Positions 1-11,556 of a stretch of 53,500 bases of DNA are shown one piece after another (positions within the stretch are counted from its first letter, which is position 1; each line of letters starts with the position of its first letter). Below the pieces are notes generated by a model. That model was not told the DNA's origin and made no database searches. It was given only the letters and a program-made list of their open reading frames with translations. This DNA is from Chrysomallon squamiferum. Taxonomy: Eukaryota; Mollusca; Gastropoda; Neomphalida; Peltospiridae. The translations under genes were made by a program, and so were the position numbers. The stretch is from contig CM022672.1 in NCBI GenBank assembly GCA_012295275.1, forward strand, positions 27,549,930 through 27,603,429. Reading direction: 5' to 3'.

Positions 1-953
1 AGTGCTGTGAACAATATATCTACACTAGCTGTACAAACACTGTAAACACAGAGTCAAACACACCACACTCTGTATTTCTGCATGTTGTCTGGATAATGTT
101 TTTATCACACGAATCATTTGCTTTCCCTGGGATACATAATAAATATACAGTATATCAACAATAATGCTCAATCAATACTTAATACATTTATATGAAAACT
201 GTTACTTGCTGTAGTTCATATATTAATATATTACATCTTGAATATATTGTATATCAATGATAATGGTATAATCAATACTAAATACATTTATACAAAACTT
301 ATTAACTGCTATAGTTCATATAAATATATAATATCTTAAGTATATAGTATATGAATGATAATGCTATAATCAATACTTCTTAATACATGTATATGTAAAT
401 CTGCAATTTTTTTATGTAATGTGTTATATGCCTTATGCAACATCTGTTTATGTAATATTTGCTCTGTTCTTGAATGCAGTGTAATATAACACTTATAATG
501 TGAAAATACATTTATCTGCTGTAGCCAAAACACATTATAAGCATTACTTGCTATGTACAAAGCCTAGTAAGGACAAATATTTATTGAATCTTTGGTGTCA
601 GTAATATTTAGTAAATATGTTCAAGACTGATTAAAAACAGAATTTAGTATGTATAATATGTATCAAGACTTTGGTGCATGTAATATTTACTAGACATATT
701 CAGTATATAGTATGTACAAGACTGATAAAAGCTGAATTTTGTTTGTGATATATTTATCGAGTCACTGGAATGTGTTATATTTAATACAAACACATTTTTT
801 AAAAATAAACAGTACAATTAAAGGGAAGGGAACAAAATAATAATAATAATAATACAAATTTTTAAAATGTTTTAACCTGGCCCCAAAACCCCATTCCATA
901 AAGTTAATGATTAAAACAATATAAGTGTTGACTCAATGTTATTCTATTTGCAG
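1..953. other. AT-rich non-coding DNA upstream of the first BEN cassette
   Basis: No supportable coding exon was seen. The stretch repeats loosely similar AT-rich phrases (variants of 'agtatatgaatgataat' and 'atcaatacttaatacat' around 150-400), which suggests an old degenerate tandem repeat. It ends in the polypyrimidine tract and acceptor of the cassette at 954. If the plus-strand cassettes belong to a plus-strand gene, this is the end of a long intron that begins outside the window. Confidence 0.5.
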
Positions 954-1084
954 AATTTGTCCTGTTGTTAAGCAAGATGGCAGGTTGGCCTGTAATGGAA
1001 TCAAAACAAATGCATGCAAAATTCAAGGACAAGATAACAAACGCTCGGAAGAAGTCCTTCATTGCAGCTAATCTCAACAAATAA
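954..1084 (+). CDS. BEN C-terminal-half terminal exon, plus cassette 1
   Basis: This is a 3'-terminal coding exon. It follows the acceptor attctatttgcag, opens in phase 1 (first two bases AA, so a preceding G gives Glu), has 42 codons and then TAA. The peptide begins FVLLLSKMAGWPVMESKQ and continues through a basic segment, FKDKITNARKK. This matches the last helices of a BEN domain (aromatic residue, conserved Trp, Ile/Phe, then Asn-x-Arg-Lys). It resembles the minus-strand cassette at 12807-12940 (WPxME, KITNxRKK; about 15 of 35 positions identical by eye). The stop codon overlaps an AATAAA at 1080-1085. It has no start codon and no downstream donor, so it only makes sense spliced to an upstream BEN N-half exon. 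Coding status is supported by homology among the cassettes; the donor partner is unknown. Confidence 0.75.
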
Positions 1085-1678
1085 AAAATTTGATAACAAA
1101 GGTTGTGTCAGAAAAAAAGAAAAAAAAAGAATGTAAAACAAGAAGAGTGAAAAAAAGAAAAAGGCCACTGTACAGTAAACTCTTATAATGGCATACAGTG
1201 TGCTACAATATTGTAGTCAGTATGACTTATTTGGATTTTACAGTAAACAGTTTTCTGATAGTTGCAGTTTTAACAATTGTTAATAGTATCTGTAGGACAG
1301 GTTTTAACACAAATAGGTAAAATCACAAGTGTCCTGAAAATCTGGTTTGTACAGAAGATTGGGAATACTGGAAGCATATGTCTGCCAACAAGCAGTTAAT
1401 AAACAGTGCAGGAAGAACCAATAAGTACATGATAGTAACACTGCTGTCATTCAGATCTGTGAAGAAAAGTATTTAATACTCCATAACATATAGCATTTAC
1501 TTAACACAAAACCCCCAAAATATAATTTTGCACTGCCTGACAGATGTCACCCATCACATGGAGCAAAGACCAAAGTTGCATTTTGGCTACTTGGAATTAT
1601 GGACATTTTCAGATTTCTGACCCCATAAGCTTCATTTTGATACCCAGTTCTTCCAAATATATTGCCTAATATATCCAG

Positions 1679-1716
<38 letters not shown>

Positions 1717-2049
1717 TTTTTTAACTAAATATCAAAATTAAAAAGTTTTGTGTTACTTCTCTGTTGCTGCTAAAGATCAGTACTTGCTGTGCCGCCTAAG
1801 ACCTGGTTCCATGTAACAGATCACATATACAATACTAACATGCAGAATTACTGTGTGTAACGTACAGATGCAGTATTACTGTGTATAACACAGATACAGT
1901 AATTGGTGTTATATAATTTTATATAATATTACTGTATACAAATATTTGTACATGTGTTTGTAAAGTTATTACACAGTTAAATATTTTACTATGTTGGCAT
2001 TTTTGTTTTTTAGGGGTTTTTGGTGAGCTGTTTTGTTGTGGGGGTTGTG

Positions 2050-2080
<31 letters not shown>

Positions 2081-3736
2081 TTTAAATTTGAATTGGATTT
2101 ATTATTGTTTTTAAGTTTTACTCATCTAAATGAAAGTTCCTGTCACATAAAAAAATTATGTTTTCATTTGTAATTGGACTGTTTTTGCAATTTATTTGGT
2201 TTGTTTGCATAACAGATCATAATTATAATTATATAAATACCCATATTTGTTGCTTAACTGAATACATTATAGTTGAATACAAATAAACAAACAAACAATA
2301 AATAAATAAATAAATAAAAAAATAAAAAAAAACAACAGTGACAACAACACCAAACAAACAAACAAACAAATGAAAAAAGATAAAATGAATCAGGACATAT
2401 ACAAAATGTTGAAAACTTTTACATATTCCCAGATGAATTGCTGGTTTGAGGAAATTGAAAAATGAAAAAAGAACACAAAACAAATAAAAATCACCAAAGA
2501 AGAAGAAGATTTTTCAGATTAGGACTGGAAAAAGAAATCAGACATGGAGAAGATTTATATTACTGTTTTACTTAGCAGTGGTTTTACACATTCAGAGATT
2601 CAAATATTTATTTATCCTTCCTGCAATTGCTGTAATAGTTGCAAAATATGATGACTAGGCACATTTCTGTATCTTCAAGCATTAACCAAAAATATAGTTT
2701 TTATTTTTTTTTTTTTTTTTTTTTTTTTTGAACTTCAATAAATTACTTGTTATTATATATATTGTTAAAAGTTTCTTCTTTAGTGTTTGGTTAAAAAAAA
2801 ATTTCATTTAATAAATCATTGTTATTTTTTAAGAATTGCTTTGTTTTGATGGGTAGGCAACGATGAAGTAAATACTGGTCAATCCAGTGATGAACATTTA
2901 GAACTGAAGGATAAAAAGAAAAATAACTGTTTGCTGTCTTAACACATCTGTTTTATCCTGTTCATGTCAAATGACTAAAGTTGATAAACTGAAGACTCTA
3001 AGCAGTTACATCCTGTTTGTTTACATAAATGCATGCACACACACAAATACATAATTTAAAAAAAAAAGTTTGTGGATGAAGAATAAACAAATAAATCATC
3101 ACTGTAGTTACATTTCACAAACCAAGTTTTTATTTTTCTAAGTATGTGTTGGTTCCGCAGTGTGGTGACATTATTTTCAAACAGCTGCTGGTTGTCTGAT
3201 GTGAGAGTTGGTGAAAGGATGAGGTGTTGAAGAATTAGTTTTGGAAGCAATTGGAGAATAGATAAATCTTGTAGAGCCTTAATTTACAAATGACTGAACG
3301 GTTTCAAATGATAAAACAGTGATGATGGTGATGATAATCATAATAATAATAAATGAAAATAATTTAATGCATCTACAAGGATGCAATGTCTAAATCAAAA
3401 ATCTTTCAGAATAATACATTAGTTGTTCAAGTGCATCCATTAAAGAAAATAATTTATCACTTTTTGTTTATAGTGTTCTTCAAATCGGAGTGTTTCTTAC
3501 TTATTTAGTGATGTGGTTTATTTATTTATTTATTTATTTTAAACCTGATTTTATTTTGTTTTTTTTGTCTGAATAAATAGTAAATAATGAGGTCTGAATG
3601 TGATACTGTGTATATAGCTACCTGAACTGGGGGAATAAAAAAGATAATTGTATGTCAGATGTCATGAATGTGTTTTTTCAGTAAAGTTACCACTGCTTTG
3701 GCAAATGGCATTTATGATGGTTGTTTTACTTTACAG
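1085..3736. other. Inter-cassette AT-rich DNA with microsatellites
   Basis: No coding exon recognised. It contains a GT dinucleotide run at 1682-1714, a TA run near 2049-2071, AAAC and AAAT runs near 2281-2370 and a poly-T run near 2707-2728. The short open frames here are low-complexity. Confidence 0.5.
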
Positions 3737-3879
3737 TGTTCATAGAATCCAGCAGCAAAGTTCAAGGCTGGGATGCACTGGATCAAAGGCGGCTGCAAAA
3801 GAAAATTTTAGACAAAATGGCCAACAAAAGGAGGAAAACAGTACACATGAACAAAACTTTCGTAGACATAAATGGCTGA
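3737..3879 (+). CDS. BEN C-terminal-half terminal exon, plus cassette 2
   Basis: This terminal exon follows the acceptor gttttactttacag, opens in phase 1 and runs 46 codons to TGA. The first two bases are TG rather than AA or AG, so the junction residue would be Val rather than the Glu made by all other cassettes. The peptide begins FIESSSKVQGWDALDQRR and continues KKILDKMANKRRKTVH, keeping the aromatic start, the Trp, the hydrophobic position before the basic patch, and the terminal basic cluster of a BEN C-half. It lacks the Cys shared by most of the others. It is the most divergent cassette but has no internal stop. A longer reading frame covers it from 3648 in a different phase; I regard that frame as chance. 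Confidence 0.65.
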
Positions 3880-3993
3880 ACATCAGAAATTAAAAAAAAG
3901 CTTTAGTATAATTAAAATATGTATAGAAAATAGAAGTAGTTATTTTTATTATTTATTATTATTATCATTATTATAATTATCATTATCATTATC

Positions 3994-4053
<60 letters not shown>

Positions 4054-4347
4054 TTAATGTTAAACTAGAAGTCAGCTTGTATCATCACAAAGCAGCATAA
4101 AATTTCAGGATGCCAAAATAACATTTACTGTAAATAAATTATAAGTATTTTCACTGGTGGTGTGTGCTTACAATTGACAGTGATTTTTTGCATTGTAGGT
4201 GCTTCTTTGATTGTAAGTTAAAACTCAGATTTGATCTATTCTCCAATTATTTCCAAAAATAATTAACTTAACCACCCATTATTTTTCACATTCTTTTAAA
4301 TCAAATTGACAACAGCTGTTTGAAAACAATGCTACCACTATGTGAAC

Positions 4348-4405
<58 letters not shown>

Positions 4406-5386
4406 GGATATAAATACATATGCTTTTTTTTTCTCTCAAATATTGATAGTGTTTGAATTGCAGATTTATGTTTAGACATATCTGATCATCATTAATAAAT
4501 GAATAAAACAAAATTAAAGAAAAAAAAGAAGTAAAAATTTCACTTCAATTAATATTACCTTTTGGATTGTTTATTCAGTCAGCCAGTTTGTATTTATTTC
4601 ATTCTTTTAAACATTTCATCTGTGCCATTCATTTTCCTCACTTCTGCTGTTTCTATAGAAACATTCAGCTTGTTATAAAGTCATCTTCTGCCTTCAAATA
4701 CTTTAAATCTGTTTCTGACATTTTCCCCCACTTTCCAATACTGAGAAGCAGGCTTTCACTTGGTGATGCATCAAAGATAGTAGCTGTCAGTTATACATCA
4801 GAAATGGTGTCAGTTATGCATTAGAGACAGTTACTGTCAGATATACATCAGAGACAACTGTTGTCAGGAATACATCAGAAATGTTTGTTGTTGCTGATAC
4901 ATCAGAGATAGTTGTTGAGATAGGCTTTTTCCTATTCCAGGTGATATCTCTTGACAAGATGCATCAGTGGTATTAGTATCAGTGTGAGAGTGCACATAAA
5001 AGAGTTCTTGCTGTTGGTTGTTAACATTATTAAACTTTGGTTTAGTCGCAGTGGTTTCTTTCTTAACCAGTAGGTTTTACCAAGTAACCATTAAATGACT
5101 AACATAAATATATTTTCAGATTTCATTAAACATAAATTTATTTTTAATTTATTCAGAATGTGTGTCTAAGAATTATTTTACTCTAGTTAATGTTACTGGA
5201 TTAAAAACATTAAACATCACATACCTTTCTTTTGTTAGTTTTATTTAAGGGTTCACATACATCATTATTTTTATTTTTATTGATTGCTATATAGTTTTTG
5301 TGATCCCAGTGAATGTCATTCTAGGGGACTGCACACAGTAATGAATAATCTCTTTAGTTTGACTGTTGCTTCATGTTTTATTTCAG
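3880..5386. other. Inter-cassette DNA with microsatellites and a 25-27 bp minisatellite
   Basis: Holds an ATT/ATC tract at 3941-4054, a CA run at 4350-4403 and a minisatellite at 4768-4921 (listed separately). No exon supported. Confidence 0.5.
4768..4921. repeat. Minisatellite, about six copies of a 25-27 bp unit
   Basis: Each unit carries a version of tacatcagaga followed by a gtt/tgtcag-like stretch. Copies are imperfect in both length and base. The repeat lies between plus cassettes 2 and 3. Confidence 0.75.
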
Positions 5387-5514
5387 AGTTTATACACTTA
5401 GTTTGCAAGGTCAATGGGCATCCACCACTACAAAGCAAGGATATCCACCGAAGATTCACCAATAAATGTTCATATGCAAGACTGTTGAAGAACAATCGTG
5501 CTGCTATGACATAA
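5387..5514 (+). CDS. BEN C-terminal-half terminal exon, plus cassette 3
   Basis: This terminal exon follows the acceptor catgttttatttcag, opens in phase 1 (AG, giving Glu after a preceding G) and runs 41 codons to TAA. The peptide begins FIHLVCKVNGHPPLQSKD and continues HRRFTNKCSYARLLKNN. It closely matches the minus-strand cassette at 14149-14300: both have LVCK, a Gly four residues later, a Leu, then RxFTNKCS and a basic tail (about 17 of 37 positions identical by eye). Here His replaces the conserved aromatic residue after Gly. Homology to an exon on the opposite strand argues strongly that the exon is real. Confidence 0.8.
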
Positions 5515-6698
5515 ACTAAATGAGTGTCTTCATGTTTTAAATAAGTGTAAATTTACAACTATTTGTAGTTTTAGTGACAATTCAAACACTGGATAATGTT
5601 CAGGTGGGTCTAGATCACTGATTCCCAATGTTTTCAGCACCAGAATCTTCAAAGTTTGATACTGTATTGTTTTTTTATCTTATGAATGAAAACAGATTTA
5701 TAATTAGAATAGTTCCCTAATTTTTTTAATAATTTTTTAAATTTAAATAATTATACAAATATACATCAAGTAAATTAAAAGGAAATAAAGATTATGTAAA
5801 CGAATGATGCTATACTTTGACTGCTACAAGTTGACCCATAGTGTTGTGAATTAAGATCATCTTAAATCTAGACATAATTTAAATGCAGCTCAATATCACT
5901 TTCTTTAAAATTCATACCAGATTTAATATCAAACAGTTAATGTTTCAAAATAAAATAATTCTCAAGGCACATGATGCCAATTGTAATGTTTATTTTAATG
6001 AAAATGAAACAAATGTGATTGCTCAGTTCAGTTTTTACAAACTACCACCTGAGGCTATAAATCTAGCATTTTTTAAAGTGCAAAACTCCAACCATTAATT
6101 TATCATTTTCATATTCTAAATTTGTCAAAAGTGGTGGAAAAAAATCATTGATGTTTCTTTTAAAATACTTGGACCCTACCACAGAGTGCTGACTTCTGAA
6201 AGCTGACAAGACAAAGCCAGCAGCCAAGTTTTAAAAAACTTTAACATTCTTTATCTGCTGTAGATATAGTCCTGATGAACAGTAAGACTTTAACATTCTT
6301 TATCTGCTGTAGATATAGTCCTGATGAACAGTAAGACTTTAACATTATTTATCTGCTGTAGATATAGTCCTGATGAACAGTCTTACTAACAGGTTTTACT
6401 GACATGAAGGTTTAATACAGAGGCTGTGCTTCACAGCAGTTTGAATCTCATGCCTAGAGACAGTTTATTACTTTTTTCTTTTTCTCCATGAAATTTCATG
6501 ACACCCTTTGCTGATTTTGTGCCAGTTGGGAATCTGTGCTCTAGATCCTGCTAATTTCTGTATGAAAGTATCTGTTATAAATATTTCTAAATTAACTTCA
6601 GATTCTGCATGTCATATTAAGTATGTAATAATGATTAATTATATCTTATAGAAATCATTAAACTGTCAGCTGGTGAAATCCTAATATGTGTAATGTGC

Positions 6699-6742
<44 letters not shown>

Positions 6743-7777
6743 TTTTGTTTTTGTTTTTTGTTAATTTTATTTCTGAAGTTTAAAACATGTTTATCAAGTA
6801 TTTGTATATGTCAGTTTATATAACTAACATTTTGTTAAAATTTGTTGAAAATAAACTTTCAAAATAAGAAAGTGTTGATGTTTTATTTGTTATATATATC
6901 CATAGTATGTAAAATTTGTAGCACTAATCTATTGTATTAATAAAAATGTTAATAATAAATCAGCATATATAACACAGGTTTCTTGCAAAGAGACCGAAAA
7001 TATGTGTAAATGGTACTTACATAAATTGAATATTAAAATTACTGTATTAGTTCATTTATTTTTATTATGGAAAATTATGAAACATTTAGAGTGCATTAAT
7101 AATAACAAGCAAGCTAAAATGCAGAACATCAGAATATTGATACTAGACATCTTTTTCATTGCTTTATTGGACTGTATTTCAGTACAAAGCAATACCTTTT
7201 AGCATACCGGTATATATTCTTTAAATCAAAATCATGTAATACATTAATTCACAGCCTATGAATATAGGTCAGTAGAACTGTATTGTATTTATGATGTCTT
7301 AAACACTAAATCTGTAGGCTGTGCATTAATAAAATTGTATCAAACATATTTTACAAATGTCCTGAATTAAAAGAAATCATTTGGGCTGTTACTTGACATA
7401 ATTCCTTTATTACTACTGTTCCTTGTTTTATTATAAAATAAGAAGTTTTAAAGCTATTTCCATTTAGTGTTACCAGATTATTCTAGTCAATCTAAACAAA
7501 ATAAAATTTTAAAACTTACTCAAAACCATTTGCTCCTTGAACTCTAGACAAGTTACTGGACCATGATGCTCATGGATTTTGAATCAAAATTCTTCTTCAG
7601 ATTCATGAATATCAATTAAAACTGCATGTACATTATTGTAAAGAGATGAAAACTGGATGTAAATGTATGAGATTACGGCAGAAACAAATTATTTTCCTTT
7701 TTAATGTTAAACAAGACATCAACGAGAACAAAAGTCTTCTTGCAATTTGCTGATTATGTTTCCTTGGTTTGTTTCAG
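5515..7777. other. Inter-cassette AT-rich DNA
   Basis: No coding exon recognised. Contains the 49 bp tandem triplicate at 6238-6380 (listed separately) and a GT run at 6703-6741. Confidence 0.5.
6238..6380. repeat. Tandem repeat, three nearly identical 49 bp copies
   Basis: The first two copies read the same. The third differs at about one internal base and at its end. Each contains atctgctgtagatatagtcc followed by tgatgaacagt. The near identity indicates recent duplication. Confidence 0.9.
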
Positions 7778-7914
7778 AATATTTCAAATCCATCTGTCAG
7801 AAGTTGGCTTGGCAAGAACTTTCAACCAGCAGTTATAACAGCAAATTTCACCAAAAGTGCTTTCAAGCAAGGCACTCCAGAAGTTACATGAAACATAAAA
7901 AGCTGACTTTCTGA
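7778..7914 (+). CDS. BEN C-terminal-half terminal exon, plus cassette 4
   Basis: This terminal exon follows the acceptor tggtttgtttcag, opens in phase 1 (AA, giving Glu) and runs 44 codons to TGA. The peptide begins YFKSICQKLAWQELSTSS and continues SKFHQKCFQARHSRSYMKH. It shares the motif W-x-E-L then KFH(Q/K)KCFQARHS with cassette 6, showing a common origin for these two. It carries every BEN C-half landmark: the aromatic start, Cys, Trp, KFxxKC and a basic tail. Confidence 0.82.
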
Positions 7915-10115
7915 TCAAAATATTTCTAATAGATATATTAATGGATCTGAAGTTAAAAAAAATCAAAAATGGATCAAAAGATACTGACAGATCTTGGAAC
8001 GTTATGTATAAAGGTTATCATTTATATTATGATATGTTGAAATAATCATGTAATTTTTTTTTTTTTACTATGTTATTATATGTTAAGATAATAATAAAAT
8101 TTTAATTCTAATAGATAATAACAGTGATGTATGTGAAGAGGATTGAAACAGTATTTGAAGACTCAGAAACACGTATTATAGAATTTTCATCAGTGTTGAG
8201 ATGAGTTAACATAATAGTAATACAATTCTTGGCTGTCTATGAATAACTGCTGTATAAATATGCTCATACAATTGTGAAAAATGAAATATTTATGAAAAAT
8301 AATTATAGTGATCATAAAATGCAAAGGTAGAAACTTGTGATGATAAAGATGGCAATTTGATAAACTATACAAATAATTTTAAAACTATAGGTTGTGAGTT
8401 GTGATCAAAATGATGCAGACTATGTGGACATAAGAGTTTTAAAAATGATCGATTATCAAGTTAACAAAATTTTATTGTTGAAAATCATTTCTGGTTTTGG
8501 AAAGTTCTTTTTTTTTGCATTAATTGTTGTGATATGTTCATTTAAATATTTTAATAATTAATTTTTTAAAGTTGTAAGTGTTGTTCTAGATAATTGTGAC
8601 ACAGTTATTAAAATGTTTTTAAAAATTACATGTCTTGTGTTTTGATTTAAATGAGAGCAATAATCTGATGTTTGTTCATAGCTACACAGTCCCCTTCACT
8701 TCATAACATCAGAAAAAACATTTAATAAGCAGCTAAATTTTAAAACGTGATTTCTTTATTTATTTTTTTATAAGACTTTGATTATTATTAATTTGGTGTT
8801 TTGAAACAGGTTTTGGTAAGAGGATCAGTCCTACTGGGTTATTTTGAATTTCAGCCATTGTCTTGTATATCTGTTTGTGAATTGTATTTTTCCCTTTCTG
8901 TGGGAAGGTGCACTTAAAAAATTTCTTGTGCTAATGATAGTCATTACAAAGTGCATCACAAAATGATTTTAAAAAATTGAAAACAAGCAGTGTACTCTCT
9001 AAATAAAATAATATATTTATTTTTTCTCTGTAAATAGTTTTTATATATTATTATTTTATCTTTTGTTATTTTTTATATTTACCATATAATTATTTTATAT
9101 TACATGATATTTGCACTTGTATATATTCATTTCATATACACCCACTGAAAATTAACAATAATGTTAAGCATAATCCGATGCAGAAATATGCATCCATGGG
9201 TTTTTTGGCATATTGTATTTTGTATTGGAGTCTTCCAGTATTTTGTTTTAATTGCAAGATAAAATTCAGCAAAAATTAAGTCAAATCTGTAAAATTAAAT
9301 TTGCCCGAGTATTCAAATAAAACACTCTTTATAAAACCCTGTTTACAAATTTAGTTTTAAGAAAAAAAAAACCAAAACCTCCCAAATGCCTAAACAAACA
9401 TATATACAGGTACCGGACCAATTATCTAGATTCCTTTGGGGCCTGAGGCATTCAGTACCAAGACACCTAAATCATTCTAAAATTAAAAACATAAAAAAAA
9501 TTGAAGATATGGAACTCTGGCGACTCAACACGTAAAAAATGTGGCGAGTGAATGAATGCCATGTGGCTTGAAAGAGTAGTTTCAGTCTGGTGAGGACAAC
9601 AGCTGCACATGCAAACTATGAAAATAGTGTCGGGGCAAAAAACTTCCAGTTTTCTAGTCTTTCTGGATTTCAGGAACCGGATAATTGGTCCACTACCTGT
9701 AAATACACTTACTGTTTTATGTTGTAAGCTTAGGTAAAATTCATCAGCAGCATCTATAAACTAAAATTCCTCCCAAATAGTCCTACAAAAAACTGGTTAC
9801 ATACAGTTTACTAAATTTACCTTTTTCTCTTCAGCCAGTTGTTTGAGTTATTATGGCACAGTCTGAGAAGATTACAGTTAATATGGACATATTTCCAATC
9901 AGAAGGTTGTTTTTCAGTTTCTGTTTTATTTAGTTTGGTTTGACTCATTCAGGTTTTAGTGAGAATATATTTTCAGAATTTTTTTTATTAATAATGTGTC
10001 CTCTCCTTTTCATTAGAAATCTTTTCCTATTTTTTCTTTCAGTTCTTAATTTCAGCCCTAAACCACACAAACATGGATCTGTTGATGCTAAAAGAGTTTT
10101 GTGTTTTGTTTTCAG
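7915..10115. other. Inter-cassette AT-rich DNA
   Basis: No coding exon supported. An acceptor-like TTTTCAG near 9975 opens a hydrophobic low-complexity frame without BEN residues and was not called. Confidence 0.45.
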
Positions 10116-10261
10116 AATATTTTTACAAATCATGCTTCAAGAACAACTGGTCTCCTCTCCATCGTGCACTGTTTGTGAAAAAGTTCAGTAACAAGTGCAC
10201 GAAGGCGCGACTCAAAGTGCAGGACAAAGGCAAACAAAGGTTAAACACGGGACTCTGTTGA
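10116..10261 (+). CDS. BEN C-terminal-half terminal exon, plus cassette 5
   Basis: This terminal exon follows the acceptor gtgttttgttttcag, opens in phase 1 (AA, giving Glu) and runs 47 codons to TGA. The peptide begins YFYKSCFKNNWSPLHRAL and continues VKKFSNKCTKARLKVQDKG. It has the aromatic start, a Cys, the conserved Trp, KFxNKCxKARL and a very basic tail. GC content is visibly higher than in the surrounding DNA (for example aaggcgcgactcaaagtgc), as expected for a constrained exon. The splice partner is not visible on this strand. Confidence 0.82.
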
Positions 10262-10451
10262 AAAATGAATTTGTAGTACTTGGACATGGGCATCTGATTA
10301 AAAACAAAAAATAATTAATAATAACAATGAAAGTAATAATATAAATAATAATAACAATAATAATATGTAATAAATAATAAATAATAATAATAAAATAATT
10401 ATAATAATTAAAAAATAATAATAATAGTAAACAATAATATTAAATAAATAT

Positions 10452-10482
<31 letters not shown>

Positions 10483-11410
10483 ATGTACACACATTTCTGA
10501 AATACTTGTATTCTAAAGAGAAAATTTCAGCTAGATGTGCATTAAATTAAAGTAAAAATATCAAATTTGCATGGAGGACTTAAGGATTTTTTTTTAATCC
10601 TTCCCCACAACCTTATTCTGGTTTTTCTCAGCATTCATGACTAGTTCCCAGTGACCAAGATTTGAATGGTTTTGAAAGCATATTGTGTTTTATTTTTGAA
10701 ATATTGTCATATGATGAGTATTTTATATACATGCCCACTGAGTGTGATGTAGGCCATTTACCAGTGCAAGTATCTACATACACATCCACCTTCTAATAGG
10801 ATCAGTTTATAATTCTTAGTGTAAGTACTAATTTATTCTGTAACATGGTCCAGTTTTTTAGTTTGTCTTTTTAATGTGTGCAGTCATGATGTCAGGTGTT
10901 ATTTAGAATTCTTAGCAGTGTAAGATATTTGTATTCTGTAAGCAGTTTTTTATTTTTTTTACTTTTATTTTTTATGTGTACAATCACGTCTGCATACTGA
11001 GTAGCATCTTTGATTTCATCTGAACTGTTTAAATTATCAGTCAGTCACACAATCAGAAAAGGTATCTTGAAATGAGACAGTCATTTTTACTTTAAAGTAA
11101 ACAAATAAATAAATAGTTATTTGTATATTTTATTTTTTTTATGTTACTAGAAGTTATTTATAATTAAAGTAAAAAAATAAAAAAATATAAAAAATCAAAC
11201 AGAGAAGCAAAAATATCATAATAAAAAAGAAAATAAAAAAAATGTTTGGCAAATAAAAATAACATCACACTGTTTAGCTTAGAGTACAAGTACTTGAAAA
11301 CCTGTTACGTTTAACATGGTCTGTTATTATTTTTATTTTTTATTTTGAAGGTCTGTTATTTCTACAGTGCATTTTATAAGATGTTTCTTTTTTTATTTTG
11401 TTTTTTTCAG
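10262..11410. other. Inter-cassette AT-rich DNA
   Basis: AAT-type simple repeats at about 10311-10450 and a CA run near 10455-10482. No exon recognised. Confidence 0.5.
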
Positions 11411-11556
11411 AATACTGCCAGTGGGTGTGCAGCGGACAGACATGGAGTGAATTACCTCCGTCCATCTTCTACAAGAAATTTCACAAAAAGTGTTTCCAAG
11501 CAAGACATTCCTTGGGTTTTGCACACAAAACATACTGCCGGAGGGTGCCTTTTTAG
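11411..11556 (+). CDS. BEN C-terminal-half terminal exon, plus cassette 6
   Basis: This terminal exon follows a long pyrimidine tract and acceptor (ttttgtttttttcag), opens in phase 1 (AA, giving Glu) and runs 47 codons to TAG. The peptide begins YCQWVCSGQTWSELPPS and continues KKFHKKCFQARHSLGFAHK, ending in a Cys and basic residues. It is closest to cassette 4 (WxEL, KFHxKCFQARHS). It is the last plus-strand cassette before the facing minus-strand ones. A longer open frame at 11345-11611 in another phase reads through it and lacks BEN residues. Confidence 0.85.

Noticed and set aside
3648-3893. 81-codon plus-strand frame with its own ATG over cassette 2
   Set aside because: It is in another phase from the acceptor-defined cassette and its peptide shows none of the shared BEN residues.
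9976-10115. Acceptor-like site and open frame just before plus cassette 5
   Set aside because: The peptide is hydrophobic and low-complexity, with none of the BEN C-half landmarks; cassette 5 has a better acceptor.
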